In this document: positions 1-9,904 of the stretch, piece by piece | How the letters are laid out: each line of letters begins with the position of its first letter | Numbering within the stretch: the stretch's first letter is position 1 | Origin: Saccharopolyspora ipomoeae | GTDB lineage: Bacteria; Actinomycetota; Actinomycetes; Mycobacteriales; Pseudonocardiaceae | Reading direction: 5' to 3' | DNA length: 64,000 bases | NCBI RefSeq assembly: GCF_029952525.1 | Contig: NZ_JASAOF010000009.1 | Span: 1-64,000, forward strand | Program-made: the position numbers and the translations under genes | Notes under the pieces: generated by a model | Told to the model about the DNA's origin: nothing | Databases searched by the model: none | The model's input: only the letters and a program-made list of their open reading frames with translations

Positions 1-89
1 GGGAGGACGCCGCGACGCCGTGTATTGGCATACATCAGGAGTGGCGCCCGGACCCGGAGGGCCGCTGAGGTTCCGCTACTTGCACCGCC
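1..89 (-). repeat. Dispersed palindromic repeat, partial copy at left edge
   Basis: Read on the minus strand this stretch matches the 175-bp repeat found intact at 18962-19136 and 60909-61083. It has the leading GCGGTGC..GTAGCGGAACCT block (complement of 67-89) and the central GCCAATAC block (complement near 21-30). It is more diverged than the full copies, and the element continues past the window edge. It lies directly downstream of the SoxB-like gene, whose stop is at 116. Confidence 0.7.
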
Positions 90-115
90 AAGCAAGATGA
101 GTGTGGAAATAGTGG

Positions 116-1345
116 TCAGTGCGCCACGCCGGCGGCGCCGTGCTCGTCGACGAGGGCGCCGGTGGTGAACCGGTCGAGGCCGAACGGGGCGTTGAGCGGG
201 TGGGGTTCGTCGTGGGCGATGGTGTGGGCGTAGCACCAGCCGACGCCCGGAGTGGCCTTGAAACCGCCTGTGCCCCAACCGCAGTTGATGTAGAGGCCCT
301 CGAACGGGGTGAGACCCATGATCGCCGAGGCGTCCGGGGTCACGTCCACGACACCGGCCCAGGTGCGCAGCACGTGGGCGCGGGCGAACATCGGGAACAG
401 CTCCACGGCGGCGGTCAGCTCGCGCTCGATGGTGTGGAACGAGCCGCGCTGGCCGTAGGAGTTGTAGGAGTCGATGCCGGCGCCGAGGACGAGTTCTCCC
501 TTGTGCGCCTGGGAGACGTAGACGTGCACGGCGTTGGACATGACCACCGTGGGGTGCACGGGTTCGAGCAGTTCGGACACCAGCGCCTGCAGCGGGTGGC
601 TCTGCAGCGGCAGCCGCAACCCGAGCTCGTCGGCCAGCACCGAGGTGTGCCCGGCGGCGGCGAGGGCGACCTTGCCGGTGGCGATGTCGCCGCGCGTGGT
701 CTTCACCCCGACGATCCGGTCGCCGACCCGGTCGAAGCCGGTGACCTGGCAGTTCTGCACCAGGTCGACGCCCATCCGGTCCAGCGCGCGGGCGAACCCC
801 CAGGCGACGTGGTCGTGCTTGGCGATGCCGGCCCGGGGCTGCCAGGTGGCGCCCATGACCGGGTAGCGCAGGTCGGGGGAGGTGTTGAGGATCGGGCAGA
901 TCTCGGCGACCTGCTGCGGGTCGAGCCACTCGGCGTCGACGCCGTTGAGCCGGTTGGCGCCGACGCGGCGGACGCTGTCGCGGACCTCCTGCAGGGAGTG
1001 GGCGAGGTTGAGCACGCCGCGCTGGGAGAACAGCAGCGGGTAGTCGAGCTCCTCCTCCAGGCCCTCCCAGAGCTTGAGCGCGTGCTCGTAGAGCCCGGCG
1101 CTCTCGTCCCAGAGGTAGTTGGAGCGGATGATCGTGGTGTTGCGGGCCATGTTCCCGCCCGCGAGCCACCCGCTCTCCAGCACCGCCATGTTGGTGATGC
1201 CGTGGTTGACCGCCAGGTAGTACGCGGTGGCCAGGCCGTGACCCCCACCCCCGACGATCACCACGTCGTAGGACGGTTTCGGATCGGCCGAACCCCAGAG
1301 CCAGTCCGGGTGCTCGGGCAGATCGGCACCGGGCGTTCGAGGCAT
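116..1345 (-). CDS. soxB: Sarcosine oxidase beta subunit-like flavoprotein
   Basis: A 409-residue FAD oxidoreductase of the heterotetrameric sarcosine oxidase beta-subunit type, about the usual length. The N-terminal dinucleotide fold is seen as [10 protein letters not shown] (residues 28-37). The motif KHDHVAW near residue 177 matches the place where family members bind FMN covalently through histidine. The expected reaction is oxidative demethylation of sarcosine to glycine with transfer of the methyl carbon to tetrahydrofolate. The ATG at 1345 has GGAGGG eight bases upstream. It diverges from the folate-linked oxidase at 1756. The soxD, soxA and soxG genes that normally accompany soxB are not seen: a dispersed repeat follows its stop at once. 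It may therefore be a stand-alone paralogue, or its partners may lie beyond the window. Confidence 0.85.
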   Translation of the reverse strand: MPRTPGADLPEHPDWLWGSADPKPSYDVVIVGGGGHGLATAYYLAVNHGITNMAVLESGWLAGGNMARNTTIIRSNYLWDESAGLYEHALKLWEGLEEELDYPLLFSQRGVLNLAHSLQEVRDSVRRVGANRLNGVDAEWLDPQQVAEICPILNTSPDLRYPVMGATWQPRAGIAKHDHVAWGFARALDRMGVDLVQNCQVTGFDRVGDRIVGVKTTRGDIATGKVALAAAGHTSVLADELGLRLPLQSHPLQALVSELLEPVHPTVVMSNAVHVYVSQAHKGELVLGAGIDSYNSYGQRGSFHTIERELTAAVELFPMFARAHVLRTWAGVVDVTPDASAIMGLTPFEGLYINCGWGTGGFKATPGVGWCYAHTIAHDEPHPLNAPFGLDRFTTGALVDEHGAAGVAH

Positions 1346-1410
1346 GGGAGCCCTCCGTTCGAGATGCGGTGGAGCGAGTGCTCAACAGGGGGAGAGGCGC
1401 TGAAAGCCAA

Positions 1411-1459
1411 CTGACATATCAGATGGACACCAAGGTAACAGCCAGCGCCGCCCGGTCAA
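1411..1459 (-). promoter_or_regulatory. Promoter and GntR-type operator of soxB-like gene
   Basis: On the minus strand a -35 TTGACC (1454-1459) and a -10 TACCTT (1432-1437) are 16 bp apart. They are followed by the near-palindrome CTGACATATCAG (1411-1422), centred 15.5 bp past the -10. A repressor bound there would cover the transcription start. The same arrangement recurs at 1571-1620 and 9307-9356. Confidence 0.7.
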
Positions 1460-1570
1460 GCCCTCGCGTCCATCCGGTCGAAAACCCCGGTTTTCGTGCC
1501 GATGAATGTTGCGGTTTTCGGCGGGTCGGGGCGTTCGGTAGCGGGCGCGGGGGAATTTTCGGGTCACGTG

Positions 1571-1620
1571 TTGACCGCGGGGATGTGGGCGCTTACCTTG
1601 ATGCGCAGTTGATATATCAG
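1571..1620 (+). promoter_or_regulatory. Promoter and GntR-type operator of the folate-linked oxidase operon
   Basis: A -35 TTGACC (1571-1576) and -10 TACCTT (1594-1599) with a 17-bp spacer are followed by TTGATATATCAG (1609-1620), whose core TGATATATCA is a perfect palindrome centred 15.5 bp beyond the -10. It mirrors the soxB-side promoter. Repression by the GntR protein encoded at 11155 is inferred. Confidence 0.7.
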
Positions 1621-1746
1621 TCCTCTGTCAGGGGTCGCTGATCGCCTTCGCCTCGTTCCGCCGTCCGGCGGAACTCCTTCTCCTGCAACGCTTCTCCGCC
1701 TCACCGGAGGCGGAACCTCCAGCTTCAGACTCCGCCGCTCCGTTAG

Positions 1747-4221
<2,475 letters not shown>

Positions 4222-4232
4222 GTTCCGGGAGC

Positions 4233-4305
4233 GGGGCGGTTCTTCCTCGAATCACCCATGATCGTGATCCGTTTTGTCCGGTCAATTCGAGGAAGAACCG
4301 TCCCC
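4233..4305 (+). repeat. Conserved-loop hairpin element, copy A
   Basis: A perfect 16-bp stem (4237-4252 with 4285-4300) closes a 32-nt loop that starts CACCCATGATC and ends TTGTCCGGTCA. A GGGG/CCCC extension follows a one-base bulge at 4301. Copy B (31318-31387) has the same loop length and 28 of 32 identical loop bases, but a largely different stem that is again self-complementary. Here the element sits inside an operon, between the oxidase stop and the serine dehydratase start at 4333. Its function is unknown; an RNA processing or attenuation structure or a small mobile element are both possible. Confidence 0.85.
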
Positions 4306-4332
4306 TGCCCCCACCTACCCCCGGGAGCACCC

Positions 4333-5688
4333 ATGACTCTGTCCGTCTTCGACTTGTTCAAGGTCGGCATCGGGCCGTCCAGCTCGCACACCGTCGGGCC
4401 CATGCGAGCGGCGTACCTCTTCGTCGAGCACCTGCGCGCCACCGGGACGATGCCCCGGGTCCGGCGGGTGCGGTGCGAGCTGTTCGGCTCGCTCGGCGCC
4501 ACCGGGCACGGGCACGGCAGCGTCAAGGCCGTGGTGCTCGGGCTGACCGGCGAGCAACCGCACCTGGTCGATCCCGTCGCCGTCGAACCGCACGTCGACG
4601 CGGTGCGGGAGGAGCGCCGGATCAGCCTCGGCGGCGAGCACAAGATCGCCTTCGACCTCGACCACGACGTCGTGCTGCACCGCCGCAAGCGGCTCGACTT
4701 CCACAGCAACGGCATGACCTTCGAAGCCCTCGACGACGACGGCGCCCGTCTGGTCCACCGCGAGTACTACTCCGTCGGGGGTGGTTTCGTGCTCGACGAG
4801 GACGACACCGGACGCCCGGTGCTCGTCGAGGACGCCACCCCCGTCGCCCACCCGTTCGGCACCGGGGCCGAGCTGCTCACCCAGGCGGCCGGCCTCGGCG
4901 GACGGATCAGCGACGTCGTGCTGGCCAACGAGGCGTCCTGGCGGCCCGAGGCCGAGACCCGCGCGCACCTGCTGCACATCTGGCAGGTGATGCGCGAGTG
5001 CGTCGAGCAGGGCGTGCGCACCGGGGGAGTGCTGCCCGGTGGGCTCAAGGTCCGCCGCCGGGCCCGCGACCTGCGCGCGAGCCTCGACGAGCACGCCGAT
5101 CCGATGGAGTGGGTGACCCTCTACGCCCTGGCCGTCAACGAGGAGAACGCCGCGGGAGGCCGGGTCGTCACCGCCCCGACCAACGGCGCGGCCGGGATCG
5201 TGCCCGCGGTCCTGCACTACGCCCACCGGTTCCTGCCCGGCTTCGACGACGACCACGCGGTCCGCTTCCTGCTCACCGCCGGTGCGGTGGGCGTGCTGTT
5301 CAAGGAGAACGCCTCCATCTCCGGCGCCGAGGTCGGCTGCCAGGGAGAGGTCGGCTCGGCCTGCTCGATGGCCGCCGCCGGGCTCGCCGAACTCCTCGGC
5401 GGCACCCCCGAGCAGGTGGAGAACGCCGCCGAGATCGGCATCGAGCACAACCTGGGGCTGACCTGCGATCCCGTCGGCGGGCTGGTGCAGATCCCGTGCA
5501 TCGAGCGCAACGCGGTCGCCGCGATCAAGGCCATCACCGCCGCCCGCATGGCGCTGCGCGGCGACGGCGAGCACCACGTGTCGCTGGACAAGGCCATCAA
5601 GACGATGCGCGAGACCGGCGCCGACATGAAGGACAAGTACAAGGAGACCGCGCGCGGCGGACTCGCGCTCAACATCGTGGAATGCTGA
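4333..5688 (+). CDS. sdaA: L-serine dehydratase, single-chain iron-sulfur type
   Basis: Converts L-serine to pyruvate and ammonia with a [4Fe-4S] cluster. The 451-residue chain joins the beta and alpha domains as in Sda[17 protein letters not shown] near the N terminus is the family signature. Cys336, Cys378 and Cys389 have the 42/11 spacing of the cluster ligands in the Legionella enzyme, and the protein ends in a cysteine (NIVEC), the residue that in that enzyme reaches back into the cluster site. The start at 4333 is chosen because homology begins there and GGGAG lies just upstream; an in-frame upstream ATG at 4258 falls inside the hairpin element and is rejected. It probably drains serine made from glycine and methylene-THF in this methyl-amine pathway. 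Confidence 0.93.
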   Translation: MTLSVFDLFKVGIGPSSSHTVGPMRAAYLFVEHLRATGTMPRVRRVRCELFGSLGATGHGHGSVKAVVLGLTGEQPHLVDPVAVEPHVDAVREERRISLGGEHKIAFDLDHDVVLHRRKRLDFHSNGMTFEALDDDGARLVHREYYSVGGGFVLDEDDTGRPVLVEDATPVAHPFGTGAELLTQAAGLGGRISDVVLANEASWRPEAETRAHLLHIWQVMRECVEQGVRTGGVLPGGLKVRRRARDLRASLDEHADPMEWVTLYALAVNEENAAGGRVVTAPTNGAAGIVPAVLHYAHRFLPGFDDDHAVRFLLTAGAVGVLFKENASISGAEVGCQGEVGSACSMAAAGLAELLGGTPEQVENAAEIGIEHNLGLTCDPVGGLVQIPCIERNAVAAIKAITAARMALRGDGEHHVSLDKAIKTMRETGADMKDKYKETARGGLALNIVEC

Positions 5689-5698
5689 GGAGAATCCC

Positions 5699-6532
5699 GT
5701 GACGTTCACCCTCACCCTGAGCTGCCCCAACCGCACCGGCATCGTCCAGGCCGTCAGCTCGTTCCTGTTCACCCACGGCTGCGACATCGGCGAGTACCGG
5801 CAGTTCGACGACCCGGTGCGCGGCCGCCTGTTCCTGCGCGTGCAGGCCACCGGCGAGGACACCGACCACCTGTCTCGCGAGTTCGCCTCGGTGGCAACCG
5901 ATTTCGAGATGGACTACGCCTTCCACCCGGACCGCCCCGCGCGCGTGCTGGTGATGGTCTCCAAGCTCGGCCACTGCCTCAACGACCTGATCTACCGCTG
6001 GCGGGCGGGCGCGCTGGGCGCCGAGATCGTCGCCGTGGTCTCCAACCACGAGGACCTGCGGCCGATGGCCGAGGCCGCGGGCCTGCCGTTCCACCACGTG
6101 CCGGTCACCGCGGAGACCAAGCCGGAGGCCGAGGCGCAGCTGCTGCGGCTGGTCGACGACCACGCCGCGGACCTGGTCGTGCTCGCCCGCTACATGCAGG
6201 TGCTCTCCGACCAGACCTGCAAGGCGCTGCACGGCCGGGCGATCAACATCCACCACTCGTTCCTGCCCGGTTTCAAGGGCGCCAAGCCCTACCACCAGGC
6301 CTACGACCGGGGCGTCAAGCTCGTCGGCGCCACCGCCCACTACGTCACCCCCGACCTGGACGAGGGGCCGATCATCGAGCAGGAGGTCATCCGGATCGAC
6401 CACACCCACGACCCCAAGGCCCTGCAGACCGTCGGTCGCGACGCCGAAGCGCTCGCCCTGTCGCGGGCGGTGCGCTGGTACTGCGAGCACCGCGTGCTGC
6501 TCAACGGCACCAGCACCGTCGTCTTCCCCTGA
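5699..6532 (+). CDS. purU: Formyltetrahydrofolate deformylase
   Basis: Hydrolyses 10-formyl-THF to formate and free THF. This 277-residue protein has an N-terminal ACT domain (about residues 1-80) followed by a formyltransferase fold. The catalytic region reads INIHHSFLPGFKGAKPYHQA, followed by the TAHYVTPDLDEGPII segment. It begins with GTG at 5699 after AGGAGAA and lies 10 bp behind sdaA, so the two are co-transcribed. In a demethylation pathway PurU returns THF for further methyl-group acceptance, which explains its presence here rather than with purine genes. Confidence 0.93.
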   Translation: MTFTLTLSCPNRTGIVQAVSSFLFTHGCDIGEYRQFDDPVRGRLFLRVQATGEDTDHLSREFASVATDFEMDYAFHPDRPARVLVMVSKLGHCLNDLIYRWRAGALGAEIVAVVSNHEDLRPMAEAAGLPFHHVPVTAETKPEAEAQLLRLVDDHAADLVVLARYMQVLSDQTCKALHGRAINIHHSFLPGFKGAKPYHQAYDRGVKLVGATAHYVTPDLDEGPIIEQEVIRIDHTHDPKALQTVGRDAEALALSRAVRWYCEHRVLLNGTSTVVFP

Positions 6533-6575
6533 AACCGCTTCCTGCGCCCCTGAACCCCTGCGCCGAGGAGAAACG

Positions 6576-7739
6576 ATGACCACCGGTGAGCTCCCGACCA
6601 CCGACCTGTCCGAGCCCGAGCTGACCCAGAACGCCCTGCCCGAGAGCCTGCGCGAGACGCTGCCCGGGCACTACTACACCGACGAGGGGATCTTCCGCCT
6701 GGAGCAGGCGACGATCTTCGAGACCGGCTGGTTCTGCGCGGTTCTCAGCGCCGACCTCGACAAGCCCGGCAAGTTCGAGACCGTCCAGATCGGCCGCGAG
6801 AGCGTGCTGGTCACCCGCAACCGCTCCGGCGAGATCCGCGCGCACCTCAACGTGTGCCGGCATCGCGGCGCGCGGCTGTGCACCGAGGAGTCCGGCGAGG
6901 CGCGCCGCTCCTTCCAGTGCCCGTACCACGCCTGGACCTACTCCTTCGACGGCGACCTGATCGCCGCGCCGAACCTCAACGCGATGGACGACGTGGACCG
7001 CACCCAGTACGGCCTGCACCGCGTCCACGTGCGCGAATGGCTCGGCTACGTGTGGCTGTGCCTGGCCGAGGAGCCGCCGTCGTTCGAGGACACCGTCATC
7101 GGCGACGTCACCGAGCGGCTCGGCACCCCGGACGCGATCGTGGGCTACCAGGTCGCGGACCTGAAGCTGGGCAGGCGCATCGAGTACGACGTGAAGGCGA
7201 ACTGGAAGCAGATCGTCGAGAACTTCATGGAGTGCTACCACTGCGCGACGATCCACCCGGAGCTCACCGAGGTGCTGCCGGAGTTCGCCGACGGGCTGGC
7301 CGCGCAGTACTTCGTCGGGCACGGCGCCGAGTTCGGCGAGGACGTCGAGGGCTTCACCGTCGACGGCTCGGCCGGTCTGGCCAAGCTGCCGGGCGTGAGC
7401 GAGGAGCAGGACCGCCGGTACTACGCGATCACGGTCCGCCCGCAGGTGTTCATCAACCTGGTTCCCGACCACGTGGTGTTCCACCGCATGTTCCCGCTCG
7501 CCCCCGACCGGACGCTGGTGCGCTGCGACTGGCTGTACCTGCCGGAGGTGGTCGATTCGGGCGCCGACATCGACCGCTCGGTGGAGCTGTTCCACCGCGT
7601 CAACCAGCAGGACTTCGACGCCTGCGAGCGCTGCCAGCTGGCGATGGACTCCCGCTCCTACGCCTCCGGCGGCGTGCTGGTGCCCAGCGAGCACCACATC
7701 GCCGAGTTCCACGACTGGGTCCGCGAGCGCACCGGCTGA
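6576..7739 (+). CDS. gbcA: Rieske oxygenase, glycine betaine monooxygenase-like large subunit
   Basis: A 387-residue aromatic-ring-hydroxylase-type Rieske oxygenase. Cys94-x-His96 and Cys115-x2-His118 bind the [2Fe-2S] centre. The mononuclear iron site is in MECYHCATIHPEL (His222, His227), with an acidic ligand expected in the later QQDFDACE segment. Proteins of this subgroup N-demethylate quaternary amines. With dimethylglycine/sarcosine oxidases, serine dehydratase and PurU beside it, glycine betaine is the best candidate substrate; proline betaine or carnitine are alternatives. GAGGAG precedes the ATG at 6576. Electron partners are probably the Rieske ferredoxin and reductase at 9557-11067. 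A strong bidirectional terminator follows. Confidence 0.82.
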   Translation: MTTGELPTTDLSEPELTQNALPESLRETLPGHYYTDEGIFRLEQATIFETGWFCAVLSADLDKPGKFETVQIGRESVLVTRNRSGEIRAHLNVCRHRGARLCTEESGEARRSFQCPYHAWTYSFDGDLIAAPNLNAMDDVDRTQYGLHRVHVREWLGYVWLCLAEEPPSFEDTVIGDVTERLGTPDAIVGYQVADLKLGRRIEYDVKANWKQIVENFMECYHCATIHPELTEVLPEFADGLAAQYFVGHGAEFGEDVEGFTVDGSAGLAKLPGVSEEQDRRYYAITVRPQVFINLVPDHVVFHRMFPLAPDRTLVRCDWLYLPEVVDSGADIDRSVELFHRVNQQDFDACERCQLAMDSRSYASGGVLVPSEHHIAEFHDWVRERTG

Positions 7740-7750
7740 CCGCACCCACG

Positions 7751-7789
7751 ACGAGGGCCCCGCACCTGATCCAGGTGCGGGGCCCTCGT
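7751..7789. terminator. Bidirectional intrinsic-type terminator
   Basis: A perfect 18-bp stem (7751-7768 with 7772-7789, core GAGGGCCCCGCACCT) closes a 3-nt loop between two convergent genes, the Rieske oxygenase ending at 7739 and the transporter ending at 7798. It lacks a long T tract, as is usual in high-G+C actinomycetes. Confidence 0.9.
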
Positions 7790-7797
7790 TCTCGTGC

Positions 7798-9228
7798 TCA
7801 GCGGGGGAGTTCCAGCGGCACGCCGTCGTCGGACAGCGGGGGAGGCGGCAGCTCGGCGCTGGAGGTCAGCGGGGCGGCCCCGTCCAGGGGCTTGCCGGCG
7901 TGCTCGCGCAGGAAGTGCGTGGCGGCGATGCCGATGACCCCGGCGCCGATGAGGTAGTAGCCGGGCCAGTCCAGGTTGCCGGTCGCCGTCACCGCGGCCT
8001 CGATGATGGTCGGCGCGGTACCGGCGAACAGCGACACCGAGAGGTTGAAGATCACCGCGAGGCTGCTGTATCGGATCATCGTCGGGAACAGCGCGGGCAG
8101 CGTGGACGGCGAGACGGCCGCGAAGCACATCAGGCACAGACCGATGATGAGCAGCCCCAGCAGCTGGCCCGCCGCGCCCTCGCGCAGCAGCCACACCGCG
8201 GGCAGTCCCAGCAGCACCAGTCCGACGCTGCCGGTCATGAGCACGGGTTTGCGGCCGATGCGGTCGCTGAGCCTGCCCACGCCGACGATGGCGCACAGCA
8301 TCACCAGCATGACCGCGACCTGCATCCCGGTGGCCACGGCGCCGGACGTGGCGACCTCGCCGTGCCGCTGCAGGGTGCTGGTCAGGTAGGTCGGCGCGTA
8401 GTTGGTGAGCACGTAGTTGGTGACGTTCCAGGCCACGACGATCCCGGCCGCGACCAGCGCGGGCGTGCGGTAGTGGCGGCGCACGATCTGCACGGCGCGT
8501 CGCGTCGACATCGTGGCCAGCACGGGGGAGCGCTCCATGAGCTGCCGGAACGCCGGGGTGTCCTCCAACCGGATCCGCAGGTAGAGCCCCACGATCCCCA
8601 GCGGCAGGGCCAGCATGAACGGGATCCGCCAGCCCCAGGCGAGGAGGTCGGAGGTGGGCAGCAGCGCGATGACGGCCCCGCAGGTGCCCGCGCCGAGGGC
8701 GTAGCCGGTGAGCGTGCTGAACTCCAGCCAGCTGCCGAAGAACCCGCGCCGCCGGTCCGGCGCGTACTCGGCGATGAGCGTCAGCGCGCCGGTGTACTCG
8801 CCGCCGGCGGAGAAGCCCTGCAGCATCCGCACGAGCAGCACCAGCAGCGGGGCCAGCAGCCCGATGGCGCCGTGGCCGGGGACGAGGCCGAGCAGCACGG
8901 TGGCACCGGCCATCATGAGCACGGTCGCCGAGAGCACCTTGGTGCGCCCGTAGCGGTCGCCGAGACGTCCGAAGACGAACCCGCCGAGCGGGCGCATCAC
9001 GAACGCGGCGGCGAAGGCGCCGAGCGTGTAGACCGCGGACCACGGGCCGAAGGCGGGGAAGAACACCTGGTCGAGCACTCCGGCCGCCAGGTAGGAGTAG
9101 ATGCCGAAGTCGTACCACTCGGCGACGTTGCCCACGGAGGCCGCTGCGACCGCCCGGTGGACCGTGCGTTCCTCTTGCACGACAGGCGGTCTCAGGCCTC
9201 GCCGAGGCCGTCTGGGGCGATCGGTCAT
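7798..9228 (-). CDS. MHS-family MFS transporter, probable betaine/methylamine uptake
   Basis: A 476-residue major facilitator of the metabolite:H+ symporter (ProP-like) branch. GNVAEWYDFGIYSYLA opens helix 1, and RPLGGFVFGRLGDRYGR is the loop 2-3 signature. About twelve hydrophobic helices can be followed. The start is taken at 9228 (MTDRPRR), behind GGGAGAG. A longer reading to 9345 would run through the promoter and operator and is rejected. It shares the CTGANATATCAG-type operator with both oxidase promoters, so its cargo is probably the betaine or methylated amine that they consume. Substrate identity is inferred from regulation only. Confidence 0.83.
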   Translation of the reverse strand: MTDRPRRPRRGLRPPVVQEERTVHRAVAAASVGNVAEWYDFGIYSYLAAGVLDQVFFPAFGPWSAVYTLGAFAAAFVMRPLGGFVFGRLGDRYGRTKVLSATVLMMAGATVLLGLVPGHGAIGLLAPLLVLLVRMLQGFSAGGEYTGALTLIAEYAPDRRRGFFGSWLEFSTLTGYALGAGTCGAVIALLPTSDLLAWGWRIPFMLALPLGIVGLYLRIRLEDTPAFRQLMERSPVLATMSTRRAVQIVRRHYRTPALVAAGIVVAWNVTNYVLTNYAPTYLTSTLQRHGEVATSGAVATGMQVAVMLVMLCAIVGVGRLSDRIGRKPVLMTGSVGLVLLGLPAVWLLREGAAGQLLGLLIIGLCLMCFAAVSPSTLPALFPTMIRYSSLAVIFNLSVSLFAGTAPTIIEAAVTATGNLDWPGYYLIGAGVIGIAATHFLREHAGKPLDGAAPLTSSAELPPPPLSDDGVPLELPR

Positions 9229-9306
9229 GGGGCTCTCCCGGGTGCGACGCAGCGCTGGGGGCCGCGAGTCCTCGTGGCGGCGTCGCGGTTGTGACCGCGA
9301 TCGACT

Positions 9307-9356
9307 ACTGATATATCTGTTGGCGAGAAGGTAAACCCTCGGCATCGCCGAATCAA
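9307..9356 (-). promoter_or_regulatory. Promoter and GntR-type operator of the MHS transporter
   Basis: Minus-strand -35 TTGATT (9351-9356) and -10 TACCTT (9328-9333) are 17 bp apart. ACTGATATATCTGT (9307-9320) is centred about 14.5 bp beyond the -10. This is the third promoter with this layout in the window. Confidence 0.68.
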
Positions 9357-9509
9357 GGCCTCAACCCCTCCGCTGGTCCGTACCCGGGGTCGCGACGCTG
9401 TTGTCCGCGGTCCCGCGATGAGGTGTGCCCATCGGCTTCCACCTGGGAAAACCGCATGTTTCCGTCCGGATTTCCCCATTGACGAGCGGGCCGCGGACCC
9501 CCATCCTGT

Positions 9510-9547
9510 TGTTGCGCATAGCACGCGGTGTTCCGCTATCTGCAACA
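9510..9547 (+). promoter_or_regulatory. Inverted repeat in the leader of the Rieske ferredoxin gene
   Basis: TGTTGC-gc-ATAG (9510-9521) pairs with CTAT-ct-GCAACA (9536-9547); the last arm base is the first base of the AGGAGG ribosome site (9547-9552). It could be an operator or an RNA hairpin controlling translation start. The rest of the 9229-9556 gap holds the transporter promoter and an imperfect GGAAA..TTTCC inverted repeat near 9446-9463. No further gene is seen there. Confidence 0.5.
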
Positions 9548-9556
9548 GGAGGCGTC

Positions 9557-9904
9557 ATGATCTTGGTTGGTGAGCTGGTCGACCTGCCGCCGGGGGAGTC
9601 GGTTCGCGTGCACGGCGACGTGGCGATCGCGGTGTTCAACGTCGACGGCGAGCTCTACGCCATCGACGACACCTGCTCGCACCAGGACGCGTCGTTGTCC
9701 GACGGCTGGCTCGAAGGCTGCGCCGTCGAATGTCCGCTGCACGCGGCCTGTTTCGACCTCAAGACCGGTATGCCCAGCGGTCCGCCCGCCAAGAAGCCCG
9801 TCCGCACGCACGCGGTGACCGTCGAGGACGGCGTCATCTACGTCCACGAGACCACGCGCGTCGAGGCTCCCGCCCAGGGGGCGCCCGCGGAGGAGGTCGT
9901 CTGA
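9557..9904 (+). CDS. Rieske-type [2Fe-2S] ferredoxin
   Basis: A 115-residue soluble electron carrier. Cys40-x-His42 and Cys59-x2-His62 are the cluster ligands. The body is the normal about 105-residue Rieske ferredoxin, followed by a short Ala/Pro/Glu tail. The ATG at 9557 is chosen because AGGAGG stands four bases upstream and the fold begins there; an in-frame start further upstream is not supported. Its stop overlaps the start of the reductase gene (TGATG), so the two are made together. It most likely feeds electrons to the Rieske oxygenase at 6576, though it is encoded on the far side of the transporter and could serve another oxygenase. Confidence 0.92.
   Translation: MILVGELVDLPPGESVRVHGDVAIAVFNVDGELYAIDDTCSHQDASLSDGWLEGCAVECPLHAACFDLKTGMPSGPPAKKPVRTHAVTVEDGVIYVHETTRVEAPAQGAPAEEVV

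Noticed and set aside
4258-4332. Upstream start for the serine dehydratase
   Set aside because: The in-frame ATG at 4258 is in the loop of hairpin element A, and the extra 25 residues have no homology. The ATG at 4333 begins the conserved N terminus.
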